DNA from: Psychromarinibacter halotolerans
GTDB taxonomy: Bacteria > Pseudomonadota > Alphaproteobacteria > Rhodobacterales > Rhodobacteraceae
Direction: 5' to 3'
DNA: 64,000 bases
Assembly: GCF_029168315.1 (NCBI RefSeq)
Contig: NZ_JARGYD010000013.1
Location: 1 to 64,000, forward strand
The position numbers were made by a program, and so were the translations under genes. Below, piece by piece: positions 1 through 8,058 of this stretch. Position 1 is the stretch's first letter. Each line of letters opens with the position of its first letter. The notes beneath the pieces are model-generated. The model had not been told where the DNA came from. It did not search any database and saw only the letters and a list, made by a program, of their open reading frames with translations.

Positions 1-45
1 CGCCGCGGATCGGTGGGGATCGCGACATATATACGGGCCCGTAGG

Positions 46-63
46 GTGCGCATTCATGCGCAC
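46..63. repeat. Perfect palindrome near left end (REP-like)
   Basis: An 8-bp inverted repeat (GTGCGCAT / ATGCGCAC) with a 2-base centre, directly preceded by GTAGG. The flank resembles the GTAGG-flanked palindromes at 15.3, 45.6 and 56.9 kb, so it may be a diverged member of that family. A second palindrome, TACGGGCCCGTA, lies at 32-43. Confidence 0.5.
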
Positions 64-164
64 CTCCTCCGGCATTTACGCGCTCCTATCGCCCACCAAA
101 CATGCGCACCTCGCCTTCACCATTCACGCGCAACTCCCCCGCCATCCACGCCCCCCCCAAACCA
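51..164. repeat. Degenerate 22-24 bp tandem repeat
   Basis: Units that start roughly CATTCAYGCGCACCTCC occur at about 51, 73, 97, 121 and 143, spaced 22-24 bp apart. They are imperfect, and the last unit decays into poly-C. No gene can be supported in the first 271 bases. The open frame that runs through them lacks family resemblance until the ATG at 272. Confidence 0.4.
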
Positions 165-271
165 CCGAACGGCTGATTTCCGCAGGATGTGACCCACGGC
201 ACGCCCGCGCCGCTTTCCCTGCGCAATCCCCCCTGCTAATGTCCCTCGGCGTCGAATCCGAGGGGTCGCAG

Positions 272-883
272 ATGCCGCGTTATGAATACAAGGTCGTGCC
301 CGCGCCGAAGAAGGCCGGGAAGGTGAAAGGGGTCAAGGGGACCGAGGCCCGCTTTGCCCACGAACTCGCCAGCCTGATGAACCAATACGGCGCGGACGGC
401 TGGGAATATCAGCGCACCGACACCCTGCCCTGCGAGGAACGGTCGGGCCTGACAGGCCGGACGACCACCTTCCAGAACATGCTGGTGTTCCGCCGCGAAC
501 TGGAGTCGGGGCTGCGGGCCGCGGATGCCATCGCGTCGGTTCATGTCGATCAGCCCGCGCCGATGACACCTCCCGCCGCGCCGGTCCACACGCCGCCGCA
601 CGCCGAAACGCATGCGCCGCGCGCCGACGCCCCCGGCCCGGTCCATAGCCCGGCGCCGAGCGTGGCCGCGACCCCGTCGCTGTCGGCGGATCCGACCCGG
701 CGCATCGACGGCGAGATGGCATTCTCCCGCGCGCCGTTCCATCACCGCAACGACGCAAAGGACGAACCCCAGATCAGCGCGCGCACGCCCGAGGGCCACG
801 CGCCGCGGCTTGGCGCCGCCGGCCACCCCGAGCCCGCCGATCCCCCGGCAGAAACCTCTCCCGGAGTCGCGCGGCGAAGCTAG
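272..883 (+). CDS. DUF4177 domain-containing protein
   Basis: About 203 residues. The N-terminal ~75 residues (MPRYEYKVVPAPKK..., then NQYGADGWEYQRTDTLP) look like the small DUF4177 fold, whose function is unknown. The rest is a Pro/Ala/His-rich low-complexity tail, probably disordered. I chose the ATG at 272 because family similarity begins exactly there; the frame stays open upstream to 56, but that part reads as non-coding repeat. Its TAG stop interlocks with the stop of the convergent BolA gene (stops at 881-883 and 880-882), so no intergenic terminator separates them. Function cannot be inferred further. Confidence 0.75.
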   Translation: MPRYEYKVVPAPKKAGKVKGVKGTEARFAHELASLMNQYGADGWEYQRTDTLPCEERSGLTGRTTTFQNMLVFRRELESGLRAADAIASVHVDQPAPMTPPAAPVHTPPHAETHAPRADAPGPVHSPAPSVAATPSLSADPTRRIDGEMAFSRAPFHHRNDAKDEPQISARTPEGHAPRLGAAGHPEPADPPAETSPGVARRS

Positions 884-1137
884 GCCTCGATGTGCAGGGC
901 CAGCGCGTGCAGCCGTCCCATGACATCCGCCCCCAGCGCCTCGTGCACCGCGCGATGACGCTGCAGGCGGGTCATCGGCTCGAACGCGGCGGCCTTGATC
1001 CACACGCGAAAATGACTGTCCCCGCCCTCGCGGTACCCGGCATGGCCGCGATGTTTTTCGCTTTCATCTTCGACGGTTAGCGTCTCGGGTGCAAAAGTTT
1101 CGGACAGCTTGTTCTCGATGATCGTTGCCAGCTTCAT
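880..1137 (-). CDS. BolA family protein
   Basis: 85 residues, the usual length of a single-domain BolA protein. The recognisable core is the ESEKHRGH segment followed by the RVWIKAAAFEPMTRLQRHR stretch, with the conserved histidine of the FxGxSRxxRHR-like region. BolA proteins pair with monothiol glutaredoxins to handle Fe-S clusters, and some act as stress regulators. The gene is transcribed away from the J-domain gene and sits in the bolA / dnaJ-like / cobS / cobT neighbourhood common in Rhodobacterales. Which BolA subtype it is cannot be settled from sequence alone. Confidence 0.9.
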   Translation of the reverse strand: MKLATIIENKLSETFAPETLTVEDESEKHRGHAGYREGGDSHFRVWIKAAAFEPMTRLQRHRAVHEALGADVMGRLHALALHIEA

Positions 1138-1213
1138 TTTTTCCCACCTGCCCCCTTCAATCCGGCGGCAAAACCATTAGACTTCCGTGTCCGAGTAGCA
1201 AAGGCGAGCCCAA

Positions 1214-1843
1214 ATGGCGAATCCAGATCCGTTCGGTTTTGACATCAGTGTCTCTAATGACAAGAAGAAGCGTAACCGTGGCAAGCGTGGCATGTCCGGC
1301 GCCTTCGAGACGTCGCAGAGAGAGTGCGAGCATCCCGGATGCCGTGAACAGGGCCAGTACCGCGCACCGCGCTCGCCCGACCACCTCGACGAGTACCTCT
1401 GGTTCTGCAAGGACCACGTCCGCGAGTACAATCTGAAATGGAACTTCTTCAACGGGACCACCGAAGAGGAATTCCAAGAGCAGATCGACAACGACCGGGT
1501 CTGGGGCCGCGAGACGAAGCCCTTCACCAAGCCGGGCGAGGAACAGCGCGCGTGGGCGCGGCTGGGGATCGACGACCCGCATCAGGTGCTGGGCGAGAAC
1601 GCGACCCGCAACCCCGGCAAGTCGATCACCGGCACCCGCAAGCTGCCGCCGACCGAACGCCGCGCGCTCGATATTCTGGACGCCAAGGACCATTGGCAGA
1701 AGGCCGAGATCCGCAAGGCCTACAAGGCGCTGATCAAGGTGTTGCACCCGGACATGAACGGCGGCGACCGCGGACACGAGGAACAGCTGCAGGAAGTCGT
1801 CTGGGCCTGGGACCAGATCAAGGATTCGCGGAACTTTCAGTAA
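1214..1843 (+). CDS. J-domain (DnaJ-like) protein
   Basis: 209 residues. The first ~150 contain a Cys/His-containing region (EHPGCREQG, FCKDHVREY) of unknown fold, and the C-terminal ~55 residues form a J domain with the diagnostic HPD at 178-180. J domains stimulate Hsp70 (DnaK) ATPase; here the domain is C-terminal, unlike in classical DnaJ, and there is no Gly/Phe or zinc-finger region. Orthologs commonly sit between bolA and cobS in Rhodobacterales, which suggests, without proving, a chaperone role linked to that neighbourhood. A terminator-like hairpin follows the gene. Confidence 0.88.
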   Translation: MANPDPFGFDISVSNDKKKRNRGKRGMSGAFETSQRECEHPGCREQGQYRAPRSPDHLDEYLWFCKDHVREYNLKWNFFNGTTEEEFQEQIDNDRVWGRETKPFTKPGEEQRAWARLGIDDPHQVLGENATRNPGKSITGTRKLPPTERRALDILDAKDHWQKAEIRKAYKALIKVLHPDMNGGDRGHEEQLQEVVWAWDQIKDSRNFQ

Positions 1844-1872
1844 GGCGCATGACTGCGCTGACGAGTTCGGAC

Positions 1873-1905
1873 GGGGCGCGCCAATGGTGCGCCCCTTATC
1901 TTTCT
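1873..1905 (+). terminator. Rho-independent terminator after J-domain gene
   Basis: GGGGCGC and GCGCCCC arms at 1873-1879 and 1889-1895, with further CCA/TGG pairing inside, followed by TTATCTTTCT. It closes the J-domain transcription unit before the sulfotransferase pair. Confidence 0.65.
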
Positions 1906-2054
1906 GCCAAACTAAAACGGGATCGGGCCCGGCGCGGACATAGGCGGAAAACGGACCAGTTCCGGCACCCCGCAGCGGCTTCCCGCCCGCCGGAAATTGA
2001 CAGACGCACCGCCTGCCCGATAGGGAATGGGAACACCTTATCCGGGGTCGGACA

Positions 2055-2768
2055 ATGACAAAGCCATTGGTCGTGCTGTCAAGCGCACGTTCCGGCACCA
2101 ACTATTTCCTGAGCGTTTTTCAGAAGATGGCCCCGAATGGCGTGGTCCTGCGCGAAGTCTTTCGCAAGGGCGGCGACAGCCTTCCGGAACTGATCGCGCT
2201 GACGGGAATGCCGCGATCGCAACTGGTGGCCTTGGGGCAGGACGATCCCGTCGCACTGTGGGACATCCTGCTGGATGCCGCCGGTCCGCGTCCGCTGGCG
2301 CTGAAGATCTTCTACTACCACGCGCGGCCTTCCAGCCCGATCTGGGACCGCCTGATCGACGAGGCGCGGATCGTCCACCTTGTCCGCCGCCGCGTCCTGG
2401 ATACCTTCGTGTCCCGCAAGCTGGCCGAAACCACCGGGGCGTGGTTCCAGCCCGCCGACGTCGGCACCCTGCCCGCACGGCCGGAAGTGCGGCTTGACCC
2501 CGCAGAGCTGTCCGCCTTCATCACCGAACGGCAAGGCTATGTGCAGCGGTTCCGCGAGCGGTTCCAAAACGCCGACCTGCACGAGGTCAGCTACGAGGAC
2601 ATCGCCGCCGACCCGAAGCTGTGCGCCGACTGGATCGCGCGCGTGACCGGGCTGCCGATCCCGGCCGTCCCGCTGCAGCTTCCCATCCGCAAGCAGAACA
2701 CTTGGGCAATCCGCGATATCGTGTCCAACTACGACGAGATCGCGGCTTTCGACAAAGCCCACCTGTAA
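2055..2768 (+). CDS. Stf0-like sulfotransferase family protein
   Basis: 237 residues. The start VVLSSARSGTNYF matches the 5'-phosphosulfate-binding loop of sulfotransferases (PAPS donor), and the later IVHLVRRRVLDTFVSRKLA segment matches the 3'-phosphate-binding region of the Stf0-type families. These enzymes transfer sulfate to sugars, lipids or polysaccharides; the acceptor cannot be told here. It lies 12 bp upstream of a DUF6473 gene on the same strand, so the two are probably co-transcribed. That suggests modification of a surface glycan, which is inference. Confidence 0.8.
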   Translation: MTKPLVVLSSARSGTNYFLSVFQKMAPNGVVLREVFRKGGDSLPELIALTGMPRSQLVALGQDDPVALWDILLDAAGPRPLALKIFYYHARPSSPIWDRLIDEARIVHLVRRRVLDTFVSRKLAETTGAWFQPADVGTLPARPEVRLDPAELSAFITERQGYVQRFRERFQNADLHEVSYEDIAADPKLCADWIARVTGLPIPAVPLQLPIRKQNTWAIRDIVSNYDEIAAFDKAHL

Positions 2769-2780
2769 GGAACCCCGTTG

Positions 2781-3647
2781 ATGTCGATGCAGTACCAGAT
2801 GGAAAGCAGCCATATCGCGGACTACGGGTTGTGGACGCTGCCGGGCATCGACTTTCCCCTGCGCGGCCCGCCCGTCGCCATCGACGGCAAGGCGCCGGCG
2901 ATCTCGTTCCTTGGGGCAGCGCAGGTGTTCGGGACCTTCGTGAACCACCCCTTCCCCAACCTGCTGGGCGAGATGCTGTCGGCCCGGGTGATCAACCTTG
3001 CCAATGGTGGCGCCGGGCCCGGTCTGTACGCCAACCGGCCGGAGCTGATCGACCTTGTGAACCGTAGCTCGGCCTGCGTCATACAGGTGATGTCGGCGCG
3101 ATCGTCGATGCAGAACAAGTACATGACGTCGCTGAACGGCCGCGCTTCGGTCCGCGTCACCTATCCCGACGGGCGCGCCGAAGACAGCCTTGGCCATCAC
3201 GCCTTGCTCAAGATCGGGCGCGAGATATCGCGGCAGGCGTTCTCGGACCTCGTGGCAGAGACGCTGGACAACTACCTTGCCCAGTACCGGATGCTGTGCG
3301 CGGCGATTACCGTGCCGAAGGTGCTGTTGTACGTCGGGCCGAACCCGCCGATTGCCGATGTCACGTCGGATGACTGGACGCCCGAGCGGCTGGTCGGCAC
3401 GCACCCGCACCTTGTGACGCAAAACGTCTTCGCCGAACTGCAATCGCTGTGCGATGCGACCGTGTCTGTCGTGGGCAAGGAAGGCATGGATAAACGGCTG
3501 CTGAATCGCTTCACCGGCGAACATACCTCGATCAAGCGGTCCGAGACCTACACGATCACCAACCACCGGGCCTATATCCCGCCCCACATGCACGTCCGCA
3601 CGGCGCTGGAATTGTACCCCGTGGTCGAGCCGTTCCTTGCCCCCTAG
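2781..3647 (+). CDS. DUF6473 family protein
   Basis: 288 residues, uncharacterised. The N-terminal half reads like a Rossmann/SGNH-type fold: SFLGAAQVFGTF, then VINLANGGAGPG, then CVIQVMSARSS, a pattern reminiscent of esterase blocks I-III but without clear catalytic assignment. There is no signal peptide or membrane segment. I prefer the ATG at 2781, with AAGG 10 bases upstream; a TTG at 2778 is possible. It is paired with the sulfotransferase upstream, a combination I associate with roseobacters. The function is unknown. Confidence 0.72.
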   Translation: MSMQYQMESSHIADYGLWTLPGIDFPLRGPPVAIDGKAPAISFLGAAQVFGTFVNHPFPNLLGEMLSARVINLANGGAGPGLYANRPELIDLVNRSSACVIQVMSARSSMQNKYMTSLNGRASVRVTYPDGRAEDSLGHHALLKIGREISRQAFSDLVAETLDNYLAQYRMLCAAITVPKVLLYVGPNPPIADVTSDDWTPERLVGTHPHLVTQNVFAELQSLCDATVSVVGKEGMDKRLLNRFTGEHTSIKRSETYTITNHRAYIPPHMHVRTALELYPVVEPFLAP

Positions 3648-3652
3648 GGTCG

Positions 3653-4129
3653 TCAGGCCGCGCTGAAGGTCAAGGCGATCCCATTCAGGCAGTGACGTTC
3701 GCCGGTAGGCTCGGGGCCATCGTCGAAAATGTGCCCAAGGTGCGAGCCGCAGCGGCGGCAGTGAACCTCGGTGCGGGTGATGAACAGCTTGCGGTCGGGC
3801 TTGGTCCGGACCGCGTCCTCGATCGGGGCCCAGAAGCTGGGCCAGCCGGTGCCGCTTTTGTACTTTGTGTCCGACGGATAGACCGGCAGGTCGCAGCCCT
3901 TGCAGTGGAAGGTGCCCGCGCGGGTCTCGTCGTTCAGGGGGCTGGTGAAGGCGCGCTCGGTGCCTTCCTCGCGCAGCACATCGTACTCGGCCTCGCTGAG
4001 CATGGCGCGCCACTCCTGTTCGGACCGGCGGACGGTGACATAGCTGGCGTCCGTAGCCGCGGATGTCGCGCTGGCGCGCATCAGCGCCACGGTCCCGGCG
4101 CTGGACAGAATGAATTCCCTGCGGTTCAT
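3653..4129 (-). CDS. msrB: Peptide-methionine (R)-S-oxide reductase, exported
   Basis: 158 residues. It reduces methionine-R-sulfoxide in oxidised proteins. The two zinc-binding CxxC pairs are C76/C79 and C124/C127. The catalytic cysteine is C147 in the RHCLNG motif, and the SGTGWPSFW signature is intact. The N-terminus MNRREFIL plus a hydrophobic stretch and AxA sites is a twin-arginine signal, so this MsrB should work in the periplasm, unlike the more usual cytoplasmic form. It is convergent with the DUF6473 gene, with a 5-bp gap. Confidence 0.95.
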   Translation of the reverse strand: MNRREFILSSAGTVALMRASATSAATDASYVTVRRSEQEWRAMLSEAEYDVLREEGTERAFTSPLNDETRAGTFHCKGCDLPVYPSDTKYKSGTGWPSFWAPIEDAVRTKPDRKLFITRTEVHCRRCGSHLGHIFDDGPEPTGERHCLNGIALTFSAA

Positions 4130-4397
4130 GGTTCGCTCCTTTTGTCTTTCTTCTGACCGAAGACACGGGCGGCACAGGTGTTCCGAGCCAGATGATCACC
4201 AAACCGTGACAAATGCGCGCCGCCCCCCGCTTCTGCGCGACGGGCCCCGCGAGCCCCCCACGAGCCCACACGGGGACGCTTCGGGCGCGCGCTGTGGCGG
4301 GTGGCGTTGACCTCTCCCCCATAATCTTACATGAAGGCCCGTGGGCGGCGCGCTGCGGCGCCGCATGAACGTATTCCCTGAAGCAGCAGAGGTCGAA

Positions 4398-5384
4398 ATG
4401 GCGGACGGAAACCTGGATGTGACGGCGAAACCGACCGAAGAGCTCGACGTTCGCGACGTCTTCGGCATTGAATCGGAGATGAAGATCAAGGGCTTCGCTG
4501 ACCGTTCGGACCGCGTGCCGGATGTCGACAGCACCTACAAGTTCGATCGCGACACCACGCTGGCCATTCTGGCTGCCTTTGGCCGCAATCGCCGGCTGAT
4601 CATTCAGGGCTACCACGGCACCGGCAAGTCGACCCACATCGAACAGGTCGCCGCCCGCCTGAACTGGCCCTGCGTCCGCGTGAACCTCGACAGCCACATC
4701 AGCCGGATCGACCTGATCGGTAAGGATGCGATCAAGCTGAAGGACGGCAAACAGGTCACCGTGTTCCAGGAAGGCATCCTGCCGTGGGCGCTGCGCAACC
4801 CGACCGCCATCGTGTTCGACGAATACGACGCGGGCCGGGCCGACGTCATGTTCGTGATCCAGCGTGTGCTGGAACATGACGGCAAGCTGACCCTGCTGGA
4901 CCAGAACGAGGTGATCACCCCGCACCCGTATTTCCGCCTGTTCGGCACCGCCAACACCGTTGGCCTTGGCGACACCACCGGGCTTTACCACGGCGTGCAG
5001 CAGATCAACCAAGCCCAGATGGACCGCTGGTCGCTGGTCGCCACGCTGAACTATCTCAGCCACGACGCCGAGGCGGCGATCGTGCTGGCGAAGAATCCGC
5101 ACTACAACAACGAGAAGGGCCGCCGCGAGATCGGCCAGATGGTGTCCGTCGCGGACCTGACCCGGACCGCCTTCATGAACGGCGAACTGTCGACCGTCAT
5201 GTCGCCCCGGACCGTCATCAACTGGGCGCAGAACGCCGAGATCTTCCGCGACATCGGTTATGCGTTCCGCGTGACCTTCATGAACAAGTGCGACGAACTG
5301 GAACGCGAAACCGTGGCCGAGTTCTACCAGCGCTGCTTTGACGAAGAACTGCCGGAAAGCGCCGCGTCCGTCGCGATCGCCTGA
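4398..5384 (+). CDS. cobS: Cobaltochelatase subunit CobS
   Basis: 328 residues, the AAA+ ATPase subunit of the aerobic CobNST chelatase, which inserts cobalt into hydrogenobyrinic acid a,c-diamide in B12 synthesis. Walker A is GYHGTGKST at 71-79, Walker B FDEYD at about 140-144, with the MoxR-like sensor region FGTANTVGLGD. I chose the ATG at 4398 (MADGNLD) because family members start there; ATGs at 4341 and 4365 precede it. The gene ends in a strong terminator, so cobT is not on a simple cobS readthrough. CobN is not in the window. Confidence 0.96.
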   Translation: MADGNLDVTAKPTEELDVRDVFGIESEMKIKGFADRSDRVPDVDSTYKFDRDTTLAILAAFGRNRRLIIQGYHGTGKSTHIEQVAARLNWPCVRVNLDSHISRIDLIGKDAIKLKDGKQVTVFQEGILPWALRNPTAIVFDEYDAGRADVMFVIQRVLEHDGKLTLLDQNEVITPHPYFRLFGTANTVGLGDTTGLYHGVQQINQAQMDRWSLVATLNYLSHDAEAAIVLAKNPHYNNEKGRREIGQMVSVADLTRTAFMNGELSTVMSPRTVINWAQNAEIFRDIGYAFRVTFMNKCDELERETVAEFYQRCFDEELPESAASVAIA

Positions 5385-5394
5385 TCCTGCTTTT

Positions 5395-5445
5395 CTGACA
5401 GACTGACAGACTGACAAAGCCCGGGCCGCCGCGCCCGGGCTTTTT
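5395..5445 (+). terminator. Terminator after cobS, with short tandem repeat
   Basis: An 11-bp stem (AAAGCCCGGGC at 5416-5426, GCCCGGGCTTT at 5433-5443) runs into TTTTTC. It is preceded by an 8-bp tandem repeat, CTGACAGA, in roughly three copies from 5395. Confidence 0.85.
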
Positions 5446-5578
5446 CGTTGCGGTGCGTCCCGCGCCGAACCTTTACCCGCCCGAAATCCGCTTCTGCTAG
5501 ACACCGCCCCGCGCCGGCGAAATCCGGTCCAATACTTGCCTAATTGATCGGCAATATTCTTGGGGTAAGGTGTATTTA

Positions 5579-5977
5579 ATGAGCGGAATGAAAACACAGG
5601 CCACCCTGTGGACAGTGCTGCTCTTGCTGTTGCTGTCCCCTTTGAAGGCCCGCGCCCTCGACGCGGCGGACCTGACGCGCGAATTCGCGAACTGCACCGG
5701 CCGCTACTCTGCACAGATGGAACACCACTGGCTGGTGAAAGCCGGCGACGAAAACCCGGCAGAACGACGGCGCAATTCCTTCGCCGCGATGCTGGACGCC
5801 GTCCGACCGCCGGACACGGGCCGCACCATCCTTGCGTGGCGGATCGAAGCGAAGGCCGCGCAGGCGGCGCTTTTGCTGACCGCGACCTTCGGGACCGACC
5901 CCGCGCGCCGCGCGGCGGCCGCCACCCATGCCCGCGACCACATCGCGCGCTGCGACCAGCTGATGCTTGGCGACTGA
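5579..5977 (+). CDS. Small secreted hypothetical protein between cobS and cobT
   Basis: 132 residues, not recognised. A clear N-terminal signal peptide is visible (hydrophobic LWTVLLLLLLSPLKARA, cleavage near ALD), so the mature ~105-residue protein should be periplasmic. It has two cysteines (in ANCTGRY and ARCDQLM) that could form a disulfide, and otherwise looks helical and Ala/Arg-rich. I chose the ATG at 5579, with GGTAAGG ending 8 bases upstream; GTG 5570 and ATG 5588 are alternatives. It sits between the cobS terminator and cobT. A link to cobalamin is not established. Confidence 0.75.
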   Translation: MSGMKTQATLWTVLLLLLLSPLKARALDAADLTREFANCTGRYSAQMEHHWLVKAGDENPAERRRNSFAAMLDAVRPPDTGRTILAWRIEAKAAQAALLLTATFGTDPARRAAAATHARDHIARCDQLMLGD

Positions 5978-6019
5978 TTCCGCCTTGCGTTCGGGCCGTA
6001 TCGGGCCGATGTATCAGGC

Positions 6020-7897
6020 ATGAAGAAGCCTAACGACAACCCGGCAGATCCCTTCAAGAAGGCCCTCGCAGAGGCGACCCGCGTGATGGCGGACGACCCT
6101 GAACTGGGCGTCACCTACTCGGTCGACCCGCCGGGGCTGGGCAACGATTCCGTGCGCCTGCCGCAGATCAGCCGCCGCATGACCAAGCAAGAGGTCCTGC
6201 TGGCCCGTGGCACCGCCGACGCCTATGCGCTGAAGCTGCGGCACCACGACGCGAAGACGCACAACCGCTATTCCCCGCAGGGCCAGATGGCCCGCGACTT
6301 GTACGAATCGATGGAGACTGCGCGCTGCGAAGCCGTGGGCGCGATCACCATGCCCGGCACCGCGTCGAACATCGACGCCAAGATCGCCAACGAGGCAGAG
6401 CGCCGTGGCTATGCCGGCCTGACCGAGGCGTCCGACGCGCCGCTGGCCGTCGCCGCTGGCTACCTGATCCGTCACCTCGCCACCGGGCGCCCGCTGCCGC
6501 CGGGTGCGGACAACGTGATGAACCTGTGGCGCAACTTCATCGAGGAACAGGCCGCCGACACGCTTGGCAACCTTGAAGAAACGCTGAAGGACCAAACCGC
6601 CTTCGCGAAGTTCTCGCGCCGCATCATCGAGGATCTCGGCTACGGCGATCAGCTGGGCGACGACCCCGACGACGTCTCCGAGGACCAAGAGGACGAGGCA
6701 AGCTCGGACGAACAGGAAGAAGAACCGGATTCCTCCGGCTCGGAAGACGACCAGTCCGACGAGAACGACGAGGCCGCGCCCGAGCAAAGCCAGGAAGAAC
6801 AGATGGACGCCGCCGAGGCGCAGGTGTCCGCTGAAGAGCTTGAAGACATGGACATGTCGGAGGAGACGGAGATGCCCGAGGGCGACATGCCCCTCGAACC
6901 TCCGCCGCCGCCGCCCCATTCCGAGGCCGACCCCGGCTATAAGGTGTTCACCACCGCCCACGACGAGGAAATCCGCGCCGAAGAACTGGCCGAGCCGCAG
7001 GAACTGGAACGGCTGCGCGCCTATCTCGATCAGCAGCTGGAGCCGCTGAAAGGCGCCGTGTCCCGGCTGGCCAACAAGCTGCAACGGCGGCTTCAGGCGC
7101 AGCAGAACCGCAGCTGGGAATTCGATCTGGAAGAAGGCACGCTGGACGCCGGGCGGCTGGCGCGCGTGGTGGCGAACCCGACGACGCCCCTGTCCTTCAA
7201 GACCGAGAAGGACACCGAATTCCGCGACACCGTGGTGACGCTGCTGCTGGACAACTCTGGTTCGATGCGCGGGCGGCCGATCTCGATCGCCGCGATCTGC
7301 GCCGACGTGCTGGCGCGAACGCTGGAACGCTGCGACGTGAAGGTCGAGATCCTCGGCTTCACCACCCGCGCGTGGAAGGGCGGACAAAGCCGCGAGGACT
7401 GGCTGAACGCCGGCCGCGAACAGGGTCCGGGCCGTCTGAACGACTTGCGCCACATCATCTACAAGTCCGCCGACGCGCCGTGGCGCCGGTCGCGCGACAA
7501 TCTTGGCCTGATGATGAAGGAAGGCCTGCTGAAAGAGAACATCGACGGCGAGGCGCTGGAATGGGCGCACCGCCGGGTGGCCTACCGCCCCGAGGCGCGG
7601 AAGATCCTGATGGTGATCTCGGACGGCGCGCCGGTCGACGACTCGACCCTGTCGGTCAACCCGGCCAACTATCTTGAAAAGCACCTGCGCGACGTGATCG
7701 CGATGGTCGAAAAGCGCAAGCAGGTCGAACTGCTGGCCATCGGCATCGGCCACGACGTGACCCGCTACTATGACCGCGCCGTGACCATCACCGACGTGGA
7801 ACAGCTGGCTGGCGCGATGACCGAGCAACTGGCCAGCCTGTTCGACAGCGACCCGCGCGCCCGCGCGCGGATCATGGGCATCCGCAAGGCGTCCTGA
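6020..7897 (+). CDS. cobT: Cobaltochelatase subunit CobT
   Basis: 625 residues, the VWA-containing partner of CobS in aerobic cobalt chelation. The N-terminal domain (1-210) is followed by a strongly acidic low-complexity stretch at about 211-294 (runs of E/D/S), typical of CobT. A C-terminal VWA domain carries the MIDAS motif DNSGSM at 411-416 and the later VISDGAPVDD segment. The AAA+/MIDAS pairing mirrors Mg-chelatase BchI/BchD. No strong ribosome site is evident just before the ATG. The length is normal for the family. Confidence 0.96.
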   Translation: MKKPNDNPADPFKKALAEATRVMADDPELGVTYSVDPPGLGNDSVRLPQISRRMTKQEVLLARGTADAYALKLRHHDAKTHNRYSPQGQMARDLYESMETARCEAVGAITMPGTASNIDAKIANEAERRGYAGLTEASDAPLAVAAGYLIRHLATGRPLPPGADNVMNLWRNFIEEQAADTLGNLEETLKDQTAFAKFSRRIIEDLGYGDQLGDDPDDVSEDQEDEASSDEQEEEPDSSGSEDDQSDENDEAAPEQSQEEQMDAAEAQVSAEELEDMDMSEETEMPEGDMPLEPPPPPPHSEADPGYKVFTTAHDEEIRAEELAEPQELERLRAYLDQQLEPLKGAVSRLANKLQRRLQAQQNRSWEFDLEEGTLDAGRLARVVANPTTPLSFKTEKDTEFRDTVVTLLLDNSGSMRGRPISIAAICADVLARTLERCDVKVEILGFTTRAWKGGQSREDWLNAGREQGPGRLNDLRHIIYKSADAPWRRSRDNLGLMMKEGLLKENIDGEALEWAHRRVAYRPEARKILMVISDGAPVDDSTLSVNPANYLEKHLRDVIAMVEKRKQVELLAIGIGHDVTRYYDRAVTITDVEQLAGAMTEQLASLFDSDPRARARIMGIRKAS

Positions 7898-8058
7898 CCC
7901 CGCGCCGTCCGCGACATCCATAAGGCCCCCGCCCCCCCGGCGGCGGCCCACTCATCCCTTTCGGCTGGCCCCGGTGCGTCCTTCGACGCCATCGGGGCCG
8001 CGCCTCTGGCATCTGCCGCAACGATTGGGCAGACTCGCCTCAAATCACAGGAGCCCCC

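Noticed and set aside
4130..4397. Cobalamin riboswitch before cobS
   Set aside because: No B12-box-like sequence or conserved pseudoknot elements are visible in this leader.
2079..5714. A 1211-codon open frame on the minus strand
   Set aside because: It runs antisense through sulfotransferase, DUF6473 and cobS, and through msrB in another frame. Its residue composition is typical of high-GC antisense frames and it lacks any domain.
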